Shown piece by piece: positions 1-12,700 of a stretch of 64,000 nt of DNA. Location of the stretch: NCBI GenBank assembly GCA_024734555.1, contig JANPWX010000077.1:5081080-5145079 (forward strand). Direction: 5' to 3'. A program made the position numbers and the translations under genes. The notes beneath the pieces are model-generated. The model was not told the DNA's origin. It saw nothing but the letters and a program-made list of their open reading frames with translations, and made no database searches. Positions within the stretch are counted from its first letter, which is position 1. Each line of letters begins with the position of its first letter. This stretch comes from Trochalopteron elliotii (Eukaryota; Chordata; Aves; Passeriformes; Leiothrichidae).

Positions 1-1
1 C

Positions 2-600
2 CATGACAGCAGCCCTTTTCCAGAAGAAACTTCACCAAGTAATCACAGACCCAGTTCTGCAGCTGGTTATGGCATGCAGAGCTCTTTGCAGCCATCATCC
101 CTGGCCTCTCTTCTGGATCTGCTGCCCACCTCTCAGCCAGTATTCTCACTCATCCTGCTACATTGAAAATAAGCACTAATAGAAATATCAGTCTGCAGCA
201 CTAACGATGACATAGACTATCTCATGTCAAACATCAAGTTTGATGGAGCTGGGAAATGCTCATACATGAAGTCCCTCATTGCTAAGTCTGACAAGGACAT
301 CTCTGATATTCTATGGCATCTCAAACATCACTTTGCCTGTGTTAAACAACCAGCTTATACCCCAGTTGGTATCTGCAAAGAAATCTGTGGACGACTCAGA
401 ATCAACTTTCAAGTAAACACCTATACTGATCAACTTTATAATACTTGAGACTCCACTGATAAATTCTCAATATGTGTACTGATTGTAAGTGAAGTTGAAT
501 ATTTTGTTCGTCAACATCTGGACACAATTAACTGACTACCACGTACAGCTGAATTTCAGCACTAGGATATTTCTTTGCTATTTACTGGGCCTCAGAGCTA
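2..600 (+). pseudogene. Decayed coding-like frame, unidentified (cut by left window edge)
   Basis: One + frame (codons starting at base 2) runs 149 codons to the stop at 446-448 with only two stops inside, close together near 164-172. It then continues in the same phase to about 600 with widely spaced stops. AT-rich non-coding DNA should hold several more stops. The residue mix looks protein-like: stretches such as DIDYLMSNIKFDGAGKC, ILWHLKHHFACVKQPAY and VEYFVRQHLDTIN. The longest intact piece (224-448) is 74 codons. I do not recognise the protein family, so no function is given. It may be the tail of a processed pseudogene or an old gene relic extending left of the window; no poly-A tract marks a clear end. 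A chance frame is the alternative. Confidence 0.3.
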
Positions 601-3600
601 AATCATCCCTAGACGTGGAAGCCAGGGAGCACTGGCTGGATACTTTTCCCCTTTCTAAATATTCCCCATGTGAAAGTCAGCTACACACTCCTAAATATTA
701 AAGAAATATTTTTTTGAGGATTCTTATTGCCCTTAAGACCCAAGACACACCAGTAAAGTAGTTCTGCAGCCACTGCTGCAGGACTTCTGCTGTAGGATGT
801 CTGATCTGTTGAACAGATAAGTACTGCACCCACAGGAATAGAAGCTCATACTGCTCATACAAGATGATGTTTGGCACCTTGCCCCTCCACCTTCTACCTG
901 AAGAAGTGTCATGATAGAGTCTTAGCACTCAGCTTTCTGTTCAAGGCCCTCCATTCTTGTAGCAAAGAGAATGTCAAATATTTATCTGACAGATAACAGA
1001 CTGAAACAACAAGGGATAGTTGAGACAGTTATCCTGGCAGTGAACAGGGTGCTGAACCTCTTAATATTTTTCTACTACAAGCTAGAAATTATCTCTGGTT
1101 CCTTCCTACTCATCCCGTGTAGTATTAAGGAAAGCTGACATGGCATTTAAATAGTTTGGGATTTATCAATAGTCCTTTAAAAGATAAGATGTGCTTAAAA
1201 TAATGTATAGGTAGATATACCTATTCTGAACCGCTCCTGTAATTTTAAACTGCAGATATGGCCAGGAAGAAATTCAGCCATGCAGTGTAGGAAAAGATTA
1301 GACAGCTTTGAAAGGCGTGTCCTTAAGCATATGTAAATACAATGGTCTCTGACTACAGAGATAACAACAGTGAAAGTACCTAAGACAGGTGCCATCCAAT
1401 TCTTCTGCCACCTAGTGAAGAGGGAATAAACTCTCAGAAAGTTGAGAACAAGGAGGAACAGTGACTCTGGCTCAACTGCTACTTAAATTGGTCTTGCAAG
1501 AGGATCATTCTTTTCTTTAGACCACTTATGATATACTGTTAGAGAAGAGAAACTATTTTTCTCTTTTTTCCTTTTTGGTTTTCTTTGTATTTTTTTCTTT
1601 TTTTTTTCCTTTTATTCTTCCTTCTCTTTTTCTTTCTAAAATATCACCTATATAAAATAAAAGTTGATCAAACAAATAGCAAATGTAGAGGGTGAATTAT
1701 TCATGTTATCACTCTTATACATGATACAAAGAGACACTATGTTAACTGATTTAGCACATTTTAAAGAAATAATATAAAGATAATTTTATCTGCTTATTAA
1801 ATTGTGCTGTCAAAAGGTAGGACTTAGCAATTCCCAGATTCTTTGTTTGTAAGTACATAGCACGACAGTATATTTCAGTTAGCACTCAAATAAGGCACTC
1901 AAATAAAGAGTTAGAACTGAACAACAACTGTAAGAAATTGACACATCCTTCAGTACTGACACATCTTGTCTACCTGGAAAAACAGGGTGAACTGTCACAG
2001 TAAGCAAGATATGTTTCTGTGCAAACGTTTTTTTCAAATCTGTGGATAGTGAAAGAAAACATTGATAACTATGTACTAGTAGCTGCCATACATTTGTTTT
2101 GTAAAAGAAACCCCAAAAATGAAACGGTGACATACTAAAATCAAGACATCCTGGTTTCTCTCTCCTCATCATTCTTTTCTCACTCTAAGGACTGAATTTT
2201 CTAACAGCATGGGATTGAATCAAAAAGAGTGGTAAGAAGTAAATTTGGTGTAGGAGGCCCTAGCCCGCTCTGTGTTCTCCTCACACCAAGACAGAGCATC
2301 CCATGTCTAGCAGGACACGTTTTCTTCCTTCAAACAAAAATGTATAATTCAGTAATTTTTCCATATTTCCAGATTTCTAATCATCCAATGGGAGTGGCAG
2401 CATAGAACAAGACACTTAGCATCTGGAAGAATTTTGCACTTCTCATGCAAGGTTGATCGGCACATCCTCAAGTCCAACACATCCTAGGCACATGGATTCT
2501 GGGGCATTTTAGCATCCCAAAGATTCATCAGGCTTATTGTGCTTAGGCTGCAAACACAGCCCATCCTGTGAGATAAGTATATGTCACAAAAACTGCTGGT
2601 TTGGATGATGACATTTTTCTTCTGAATGGGGAGATAGGAAGGAGACAGGTCAGAAACAGGGACCAAAGGATATTACGTTTGGAAAGAGCAAATATTGAAG
2701 CAAAAGACAGAATGAGATTCAGATGGTCACATTGTTCAAGAATGAGTTAGGCAGAGCATTCTGCAAAAATTACAGTAGAAATCTTTCTCCACCAAGTATT
2801 TGTTTTATGCAATGTGTTTGAGGCATTTCAAAATGTCTTTAGGGCATTATAAAATGTTTTTAGAAACATATGGTCACTGTTGTCATGTCCTTCCTGTAAA
2901 ACCAAGCTATCTTTGTACTAAGACTACTACTTTTAAGGTTTTGGACCAACAAAAAGATGAAGATTACTGTTTTCTTAAAATCTTTTCAAGGAATTTCTAA
3001 GATTTTTTTTTCAACCTGTTAGACTATCATAATATATCAATATACTGTTAACCCCATGGAAAAAACTTAAAAAACTGAAAAAACTAACACTCCCTCAATG
3101 GAAGAAGTTCCTTCTGGTATGAAAAACCTAGGTTCTTTGTTCAAGTTAATGAGTTTAAATAACGTTACAATATTATTTAAGAACAATGCTGTGGTTAACA
3201 GCCCAAATCAGAAGCTGCCCTTTACCAAACCACTTAAGTTCATGTTTTGATTCTGTCTACTTTAATGATACTTAAAAACTGACTCAGAATTTTGCTGAAC
3301 TGAGGTCTTTTACAACAATTTTTTTTAAAGTGGTCATTAAAATTTTCTCTCATTACTCTACAGTTGTGTTCATCTTATTTGGGAACCTAAGATTAAATCT
3401 TGAAACTGGCATTAAAGAGAAGTTATCATTTATTTGAATTTTGTGTAGCTTTCCGAAATAGTTTTTCTGTCAAAAATTTAGCATGCTCACACTGAAAACA
3501 CCATGACAGTATGTCACAGTGACTTTGTGGAATCTGATCAGAGTGACCGGAAAACCTTGCTGCTCAAATATTTGTGAATTTATATGAATTTCACTGATGA

Positions 3601-5059
3601 TAGAGGCCTTTGACTAAACAACACTGTTTTCTTTCATTAAAAAGAGAGATAGATGGCACTCAGAAATGCTATTTAAAGCATGTAGATAAATTTTCTCCTT
3701 TGAGCATGTTCCTTCCTTCTTAGACATATCTTATATTTGGATGCATCTGGAGATATATTTTATGTGAAAGATATGCATCATTTTGACAGATACTTAGTAA
3801 GGAAAGTATACATAGCATTTATACAGCAAACCATGAGAGACAAATCTGTAAGAGCTACAGGTTCATAAGTTCATGAGAAATGTTTTATTATACTAACGCA
3901 CTTGCTTTAAGTCTGTCTAAAATTTCAAGGCACCAGACTTCTGTCCTAAGCTAAAGCTCCTTCATGGTTTACAAATAATGGCAAATCCATGTCAGATATG
4001 ATTGCTGTAATGTAGAGAAAGAGGAAGGAAGACTATCCTGGTACTTAAAGAGTTGGAACAAAACACATTTACCAACCAGAAACCCAATCCTCAACAGGGC
4101 TAGACTATGCTGTCCAGATCCTACTTAAATGAGATAAATCAATTAAGTGGGATTTCTATAGTTTGTATCTCTTTTCAAATTAAGCTAGTACATTAACTGG
4201 ACTTTTTTCTTCTAGTCTATTTCTGTATATCATAAACTATTAATGGATATTGTAAAACTCAGCTATCCATTAAGACCAGTCTAAAATGCCATTGCAGATT
4301 CCGATATTCACATGGAGAGTCCCAGATAAAACTACATCAGCATTTTTCCAGCTAGTGTATCTTAAAAAAACCCCAGAGCTTTCAGAATTCATTACTTCCT
4401 CTCTCAGCATTCAGATGTTGGCTCATGCCCTTTTTGAAGCTTTCATCCTCTCTCATTCTCTTCCCCTTCTCATTTTCTGCCCCCTCTCTCTTTCTGTCAC
4501 ATGCATCAGCATACACATGGATGGAGAAACACACTTGCACATACCCCTGGTAATTTACATACAGGACTTTCCTAACACTCCTTTTAAAAGCACTACTATC
4601 CCCTTTCATCTTCAGAAGTCCAGGCAAGAGTAACTTCCCCCTGCAAACAATTCTGGTTCAGATATGCAATGATTTTTAGATAAAACATGCAGATAAAATT
4701 GATACTGAGCTTTATTTCAGAGTTCTCTGACTGAAGTTTATCAGCATATCCTTATTCTACTAAAGAAGTATTTTCCATGCCTATGTGTTTGTATGTTGAT
4801 GGAGAAATATTAATTTTAAATAAAAGTGTACAAAGCCAGAATATACTGTACTACATCCTTATCAGCAGGAACTTTTGGACTGTAAGGGATGTGTTAACCC
4901 AAAGAAAATATACTGTCTGTTGTCATCCTTATAGGAAAAAGGGAAAGGACTCTGATCCAGAAAGTTTTCTTGGTTTCATGCTGATGCAATTTTTAGGAAA
5001 CTGATCAGTTTGGGCTGTGAGGGACAAACAAAATATCAAATTAAAAGTATATTGATAGC
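601..5059. other. Unique AT-rich DNA, no gene seen
   Basis: No recognisable exon, RNA gene or repeat family by eye. A T/C-rich tract lies at about 1555-1640. A second pyrimidine-rich stretch (about 4420-4620) explains overlapping open frames on both strands there, because pyrimidine runs lack stop codons. The rest is ordinary AT-rich avian intergenic sequence. Confidence 0.6.
1555..1640 (+). repeat. T-rich polypyrimidine tract
   Basis: Roughly 85 bases made almost entirely of T with scattered C, including several runs of six or more T. Simple low-complexity sequence. It could be the reverse complement of an old retroposon A-tail, but no element body is recognisable beside it. Confidence 0.6.
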
Positions 5060-5605
5060 AAAATGCAGTCAGGAAATAACAGTGGCCCATTACATGAAAC
5101 AGGGACAAAGTCGAGGCAAAGAGGTCTAATGCTTTCCTTGCCTTGGTCTTCAACACTGATGATGAGCTTTGGGACCCCCCAAGCCCTGAGCCTGCCAACC
5201 ATGACTGAGAGAATGAGAAACTGCCAATCAAAGCCCAAAACTGGGTTGGATTTGCTGCTCCAGTTGGTTCCCTGTAAGTCTATGGGGCCAGGTGACATTC
5301 ATCCCAGGGTACCCAAAGATCTGGCAGATGTCATTGTGAAACTTCTCTCAATGGGTTTTTCAAGAGTGTAAGGGATCTAAGTGGTCCCAGGTGATTAAAA
5401 GCTGGCAAATGTCCCAGTCTTCAGTAAGGGCAAATGGGGTGACCCTGGTCACCACAGGCCTGTCAGTCTCCATTCAGTGCTTGGCAGAATAGTGAAGATT
5501 ATTCTGTGAGCTCTGGAAAGCCTGAAAGCCTATGCAGGCATTGTTCACAGGCTCACCATGGGAAAGTCCTGCTTGACACAATCAATTTCCTTTCTCTGCC
5601 CAATC
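5060..5605 (+). mobile_element. CR1 LINE fragment, reverse-transcriptase region (sense)
   Basis: The translation matches the avian CR1 ORF2 reverse-transcriptase region in order. SMGPGDIHPRVPKDLADV (about 5279-5332) fits the CR1 block around KSMGPDGMHPRVL..LADV. After a frame change, VPVFSKGKWGDPGHHRPVSL (about 5415-5475) fits the NVTPVFKKGK..DPGNYRPVSL block, and GKSCLTQSISFL ends the match near 5600. The frame breaks between these blocks, so the copy cannot encode protein. It is a truncated internal piece lacking the endonuclease, the rest of the RT and the 3' tail. CR1 is a non-LTR retrotransposon, the dominant interspersed repeat of birds. Confidence 0.85.
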
Positions 5606-6804
5606 TCCTTTCCTTCTAAATTCTATTAGCTTTGAGGGCTTCATCATCTTCCTTTCCTTTAAGCAATATCTTCTTAATTACCAAAGTTCTGTGTCCACCC
5701 CTCACCCCTTAAGCAATGAATTTTCAGTGTGGAACTAAGAGGTGCCTCCCTCCTGTCAGTTCCATCAATATGCTGTGTTGAGCACCACATGTTGCATTAG
5801 TAGGAGACACTGCAAAATGTGTTGGGTTTTGTTTCTATTTGAACTGTATGCATGTAGTTTCCCTTTACACTCTAAAGCTCAGTGGCATTTTGTTCTTCAC
5901 AGGAGAGGCTAATATGGCTGGTTGCCATCTTTGGGATGAGGTCCACATCATTTGCTGTAAGTGAAGGATTAACACATGGCATCAATCCATATTTAGTTAA
6001 GGATTTGGGATGTCATTGGCTTTCAGCTTCTTCTACAACAAACTCTCTGACAAAATCCTATTTAATACCTTGTATGAATTTAGTCTCTTTAAAGTTTCAT
6101 CAGTATGATTGTGAGCAATTTCTGCCTGAAGTAGTGCAGATATTCTGCTTTCCGCTCTTCCATGCCCATATTCAAATCCCTTACATAAATATGCCACACC
6201 TGAATCTGTCCCATCTTGTTGATCTGCATGTAAAATTCACACACTGACTTATATAAGTGCAACCCAACCATGAAAGCAATTTGCTCATGAGTCACAAAGC
6301 CCTGCAAACATTGAGGTAACTGCAAAACCATCCCTTGTTGGATTGAAGGTAGGGTATTAAATCCTGATATCATCCTGAATTTAGCTTGAAAATAAAATTC
6401 TTAAGGGTTTTGTTCCCTTTCGGAAGTTTTTAAGCATTGACTAAATGGTTCATCTTGTCACTATAAAAAGATAAATATAGTTCTTATTTCATCAGCTATT
6501 ATAAATAATTATGTCTTTTGCTGTACAATGGCAAATATGATCACTGAGATCAGCAATAGAAGGAATATGATCAGCTGGGACCAAAATGCAACTTCTGAAG
6601 ATATCCCATCAAATCCATCAAAACAAATTTGTACCTTTTCTATTTTTGAGGTCTCCTTTCTTCTGACATTAACATTTGTTGACCAGACCTTGCCATTATT
6701 GTCCATCTACTATGCCCAGGAAGGAAGTAAAAAGTATGGACCTCAAACTTCAGTATGCAAATTAACCCAATAGGCTTTAAGTTGCCCAGAAAATAAAAAG
6801 TAGC

Positions 6805-6825
6805 TTTTTTTTTTTTTTTTTTTTT
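6805..6825 (+). repeat. Poly-T run (T21)
   Basis: Twenty-one consecutive T. On the minus strand it reads as an A-tail, but no retroposon body is recognisable next to it. Confidence 0.9.
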
Positions 6826-7395
6826 AATTTCCATAACAATGCCTTTGCAGTCAGGTAGCCATATTCTTCCAGGAGCTTGTTTGGGTTCTTTCTCTTTTTT
6901 TTTAAGTAATCAGAATAAGAAAGTTTTAAATAAGTATTTGAAGAAAGATGACTGGGGCTTTGCAGGTGGTTGAAGACAGCATTTTTTCCAACTACCAGGT
7001 GCAGCAGGGGAAAAATATAGAAATGCTTCCTTGCAATTGTACCTAATACAGGGAAAGTTTTAGTGCTGCAGCCAATGGGAGAAAAAATATCTGTGTCCAG
7101 ATACTAAGAGATATAAAGACAATTAGGGAGACAAGACTGCGAGACACTTTTATTGAAGAGTAAGACTTTTCATTTAACATGATACAGGAGGTAGAAACAG
7201 TGATAGTATGGCTCAGTCAGCCACAGCCTAGAAAAAATATCTTTGGTGGACCCTTAAAATAAAATACCTGAAATATGTGTGCATATAATTTACGAGTTTT
7301 ATCACTGCCACAGTGATACACTGGAGTATTATATAACCATACAAGTGGAAGAGGCAAATATTTTTGACTAAAGCCCTGAGTAAAAATATGGTAGT

Positions 7396-7448
7396 TTTAG
7401 GACTACACAACATTAGTTTTAGTTTCAGTTTAGGACTACACAACATTA
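7396..7448 (+). repeat. Partial 33-bp tandem duplication
   Basis: A 20-base string, TTTAGGACTACACAACATTA, occurs exactly at 7396-7415 and again at 7429-7448. The period is 33 bases and the second unit is incomplete. The perfect identity suggests a fairly recent slippage-type duplication. Confidence 0.85.
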
Positions 7449-8936
7449 CATGTGTTTGCACATCTGTTTCTGAGTATGTGTGAGACAGAGGGAAGTATGA
7501 TTCCGCTCAGAGTGTGTCTTCAAGTATTCTGGTTACGGAAGAGGCTATTCTTGTGCAAGTTTAGGCAATGTATGAAGTAATGTTCATAGGTCCTTACAAT
7601 CAGTGTTAGGTTTTATTGCTGAACATGTTACACCGATACCATTGTATGATAAATATATTTCCTAACAAGAGTGCAGATGCTCTTTAATGAATCCCACCTT
7701 TCTAAACTCATCTTATGTAAAATAACTGCATATGATGTAGAAAGATGATCCTTGGCATACACATGGTATTTCAAGAATCTGGGACATTAAGTTTCATTGC
7801 ATTTAAGCCCGATAGCCAGAAGTAGCCAAAATTTTCATTTGGATGCTATCCAACCATTGCTAATCATAAAAGACATGGTACAAGTTGACATTCATATATG
7901 TGAATAATGGAATACTTTTTTAATTATGTACAAAAATCCTAAATTAACTAGTTTTGTCTCCTTATAAAGTGTCCCTTCTGCATCTGTTTCAATTCCCATT
8001 GAAGTCAAAGAAAAGCCTCCCATCAATTTCAGTTAAAGTCAGTTGAATTTTATTAAATTCTTTTGCATGATGGCTCCCTACTTCCTTGAAGTCTGTTGCA
8101 AATTTGTTTGACATGCAAAGTGCTTGTCTCACAGCCTGTGAAGCTGTGCTGAGGACTCTTACCTAGCACAAAAAAAAAAAATCAGACAGAATAGACTGAC
8201 TTTAGAAAACATTTTGTAGATGCCCAAAAATTAAGATAATTAAGGGCCAAATTAAATGCCTAATACATCTGCTGTCTTTCATGAATCTGGAAAAAAACAT
8301 TTAGTGCTTTTAAAGAAGGAGCACGTGAAGAATTTTCTTTGAAAACCCCTTCCCTTCTAATAAGCCAATATTATGCCATTGCTAAAAGCTAAGCTGAGAA
8401 TTTTGAGGAATATCAGTGAAATAAGTTACAGAAATATTCTTTTCTGCAGTTAAGATAAATTATTGCAAGCCTTAATATTAGTGCTACATGAGCATTCTTT
8501 GAGTTCATTGCAGAATAAACACATTCAGTATCTTCAAATATACGTGGAATAAAACACTTAATTATGTTCAGATGTCCTAAATGAATTGTTTTCACCTTTT
8601 CTGTCTGATTCAATTCTTACCAAATCCAAAGCTTAAGTATTATCACAGATGAATGCAAACTTCATACTATATGAGATAGATAGATTTAAGCAGATGAAGA
8701 AAATGGCCAGGTAGATGTAGAAGTAGGTTTAAAAACTTCATAAAAGGCTTTATATGGCTTTGACAAACTATCACTTCATCATATATTCAAGAATTAAATA
8801 GGCTATTATTTTCTTCCAGAATGGATGTGCTGTTTATAGCACTTAGTTTTAAATGTGTTTTGCCTTCTGGGTTGACCAAGCAGTTGTCTTTATACTCTCC
8901 TCCCCTTTCCATCTATATGGGAAGTGCACAGCATAC

Positions 8937-9705
8937 TTCTTTAGGCACCTTTGTTGGTGACAGGGACAGTGGTATTGAGTGGACCCTCAGCAAGTCTGCC
9001 AATGACAGCAAGCTGTGCAGTGTAGCTGACAAGTTGGAGGGAAGCAATGCCACCCAGAAGGACCTTGACAGCCTTGAGTGGTGGGCTCATGCAAATCTCA
9101 TGAAATCCAATGAGGCCAAGTGCAGGTCTTGCACATGGGTTGGAGCAATCCCAGGCACAAGTACAGGTCAGGCAGAGAACAGATTGAGAGCAGCCCTGGG
9201 GATAAAGACTCAAGAACAAGAAGTTTGTCATGAGCTGGCAATGTGCATTTGCTGCCCAGAAAGGAAACTTATCTTGAGCTGCATCTAAAGAGGCATGGCA
9301 AACAGGTCAAGGGAAGTGATTTTGCCCCTCTGTTCCAGTCTTGTGCTATGTCACCTGAAGTGCTGCATCCAGCTCTGGGTTCTCCAGCATAAGAATAATA
9401 TGGACCTTCTGGAGTGAGTCCAGAACAGGAAGACAAAGATCTCCAGAGGGTGAGATCACCTCTCCTGTGAAGACCGGCTGAGATAGTTGGAGTTTTTAGG
9501 CTGAAGAAGAGAAGGCTTCACAGAAATCTCATTGCAGCCTTCCAGTACCTGAAAGGAGACTGTAAGAAAGCTGGAGAGGGACTATAGAGGCAGAACATAG
9601 CAATAATTAGGATGCAGTGGCCTTAAATTCAGAGAGAATAGGGTTAGATTAGATATTAGGAAGAAATTCTTTACTGTGAGGGTGGCAAGGTTTCTACTCC
9701 AGAGA
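8937..9705 (+). mobile_element. CR1 LINE fragment, RT C-terminal half toward 3' end (sense)
   Basis: About 770 bases follow avian CR1 closely. The open frame at 8946-9284 carries DSGIEWTLSK, LEGSNATQKDLDSL, HANLMKSNEAKC and similar blocks of the CR1 RT C-terminal region. The catalytic RT motif, normally FADDTKL in CR1, reads SANDSKL (8995-9015), so a key aspartate is lost. Downstream, about 9300-9700, nucleotide blocks match the CR1 stretch that includes TTAGATATTAGGAAGAAATT. The copy stops before the usual 3' end with its short direct repeats, so it is 3'-truncated or interrupted near 9700. Not functional. Confidence 0.9.
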
Positions 9706-12700
9706 AGGTAATTACAGAGAAAAATTGAACATTGTGTCCCAAACCTCTGATTTCAAGGACAGCAGCAAACAATTCACATGATCATACTTCCACTTCACAG
9801 TTCTGAAAATAGGCAGAATAATCCCTGTTTCCCACAGATTCTTTCTACGTTTTTAATTCATCCCATAGGTTTAGAGAAAAGAGCGTAGGGTCTGGTCTTT
9901 CTACCTAATGAAGCACTAATTGTGACCATGACAATGATCATGACTGGTGAATATGTGGAAAAACATTCCAGCCTGGCTTTCTCCTTGACCTCAGATCTGT
10001 CTCCTCACAATGATGCTGCTTCATGATCTGGACTTGGAGTTGGCCACTACCTCTGAGGTTGACCTGCTCACCTTGCTGCCACATGGGTCTGGGCACTGGC
10101 TGCCTTTGGTTCCTAATGCTTAAAGAACAACTGGCTGTCAGTGAAAGCTTGTTTGTTGCAGTTGAGAATAAGTTCAACCTTTATGTTCAAACTAACAATT
10201 AAAAGGAATAAATTTTAAGTTGTATTTGTGGAAAATTTATGGAAGAGCAAAAATTAAGTTAGTGGGTGGCACAGTTTGCTTATTAGGCATTTACTAACTT
10301 TGAATTAGCAACTTAGAACTGATTGTGGGGCTTCACTTCAGGTGTTCAATATAGGAAGAAAAAAGTTTTGTTTTACCATAGAATAAATATGGTTGTGGTG
10401 TGTGTTGATGTAACACTGCTATCCTGGTGCCTTCTTATTCCCTATGTATGACACTCAATAAAAACTATACCTAGGCATATAAAAAGATGCTATATTTTTA
10501 TTTCAGAATTTGCATGCCCTCATGTTTCATGAGCACAATTCTTTTGTTCTTTTTAAATTTTTAATTGAACTCTTGTCTATAAAAAATTGAGCAAAGACAG
10601 GCATAACATTTATGACTTGCAGACAAATTCTCTAACATCTTGATCTCTCTCAAAGAGGCAATGATATCAAGATTGCCTTAAACTTTCCAGAAAGTTTCCA
10701 ATGACAAAGAAAATTAATTAAGTTCTCTTCCTACAAGAATATAAATAGTGTGGAAGCATCTGAAGATATTTTCCAGCTGCTAAGCTTTACAAGTATTTCA
10801 CAACCTTGGAAGAAGAAGTTCTTGTTATCTAAACAGCAGTGTTATTAGAGATGATTAATCTTATCCTTGCTATTCAACCAAACTATAGGGTGGTCCTTTC
10901 CTCCTACTTCCAGGCAATACTGTACGCAATATAGGGTGCACATGAAAACAGCCTACAAATGACTTCTTGCTATACAGGTCATTAATACTGTAGCAGAAAA
11001 CTTTGTAGATGAGGTAAATGGTGGTGTTAGTTACACTCCTACCGAAAACTATGCCTTGAGTCTCTGTTAGTCATTTATTTTATTATTGGAATATAAACGA
11101 AATTGGATGTAGCCAGAGTTCTGGGAATCACTTGTGGTGGGACAATTTATTGGCCAAATCTTAGGTTTTTCTAAAAGCAGACGTGGAAATTAGTCACAGC
11201 ATCCTTGACTCAGTCAAACTCTTCATTCAGTGGAGTCCCATGAATGGAGTCCGTCCTCCAGGATGTATTTGCTCCACAATCAGAGATGGCTAAAGCCAGG
11301 TGAGGTTAGTCCTTACTGTTGTGTCACCCAGCATACACTGATACTGCATCATGCTGTCATTTACAATAAAAAAGTGTTTCTTTCTCCAACTTTAAAAATG
11401 GAATTCTTTGTTTTTATGGAAATGTTATTAATACTGAGGAAGGGACTATAAACATATAAAAGAAAACCAGATGACCATCAGTATGTTTGATCACAAGAAG
11501 CCATCTTGTTCATAAAAATCCTTTTTCTAGTTTTCAGACCATTGCCCCCACACTAAATTCTAATCAAGGAAGTCTTTTCACAGAGGAAACTGTACAGCAC
11601 TTGACCCCATACTTAATGCTTGCAGCTAATGAATGCCAGTGTCCTGAGATATGTCTTCTAGCTTGAATTTATACAAAGATTTGGCATAATGAATACAGAT
11701 TAGAAGCTATAGTTCTTGGGTTTGGAGAATAAAAAGAATACTACTGGGATAGACTGCAAAGGCTTTTTTTAAAATCAATTGACACTGTCTTCCTCTTTTC
11801 TTTCCTCAAAATGAGCTTCAGTAACTGTTCATTGGCCACCAATCTGTTATGTATCTTGAAGCATTTTTAATAAGGAAAATTAGCTAAAACATATAGGTCT
11901 ACATTATGTCTATCATGTAAACATTAAGTAACCCTTGTTTTTAGGGCCACTTTATTTTGACTTTCTGCAAATTTCACACAAGTTCAAATTACTGAACAGT
12001 AGTTGTAAGGAAAATATCTGATTCTTCTATAGAAGAGAAATAGAAATTAGTTTACCAGCAGTTGCCACTGGTTTTTGTTAATTAAAAGAAAAAAAAATTA
12101 CAAGGCAACCTAGTTTCTGACCTTCATTAGGCTGCTTTTTAGCAACAATTAAAAAGTTTTTAAAATTTTCCTTCCTTGGTATTTCCTAGTCAATTTAGCA
12201 GAAAAAAACCCACCCTTTTACAGCAAACTAGGGAGGATAGACAATACTATGGAGGAAGGGCTGTAGTCACATACATTGATTAGCAAATGGGCTGTGTTTA
12301 AAGGAGACAGGGCTATGATTTCACAGAAAAAAATCGAAAAGTGCAAAAGGTTGTAAATCTAGAATTAATAAAACTTCCATTTTATTTTTTTAAAATATTG
12401 TCTCCAGTCAATATTGGTTTCTGCTGTTGCAAATAAAGTAGGTAATTTATTATTTTTACAATGTTACAAATATGCCACATGCTTAGGGACCAAATTTTCA
12501 GTTCCTTTAGATTTCCTCATGGAGGAAAAATTCCAACACCAAACTAATAACTACCCCCTTCTCCAAAAAAACCCACCCTCTTGTTCTTGTAAATAGGCTT
12601 ACTGAGGGTAGTGAAAAAGTCTTACTTCTTCGCCTCTTTATTTCCTTTAAGAATTTCAGAAAGATAATAAAACAAAAAATTCACTAGAATTAACTTATCA

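Larger units (their letters stand above)
5606..8936. other. Unique AT-rich DNA, no gene recognised
   Basis: Contains an open frame of 121 codons on + (5882-6247) overlapped by one of 94 codons on - (6089-6373). Neither resembles a family I know. A T21 run lies at 6805-6825 and a short 33-bp duplication at 7396-7448. Nothing else is supported. Confidence 0.5.

Noticed and set aside
5882..6373. Overlapping 121-codon (+) and 94-codon (-) frames
   Set aside because: The minus-strand frame looks mildly protein-like, but I could not tie it to any family and the frame breaks quickly on both sides.
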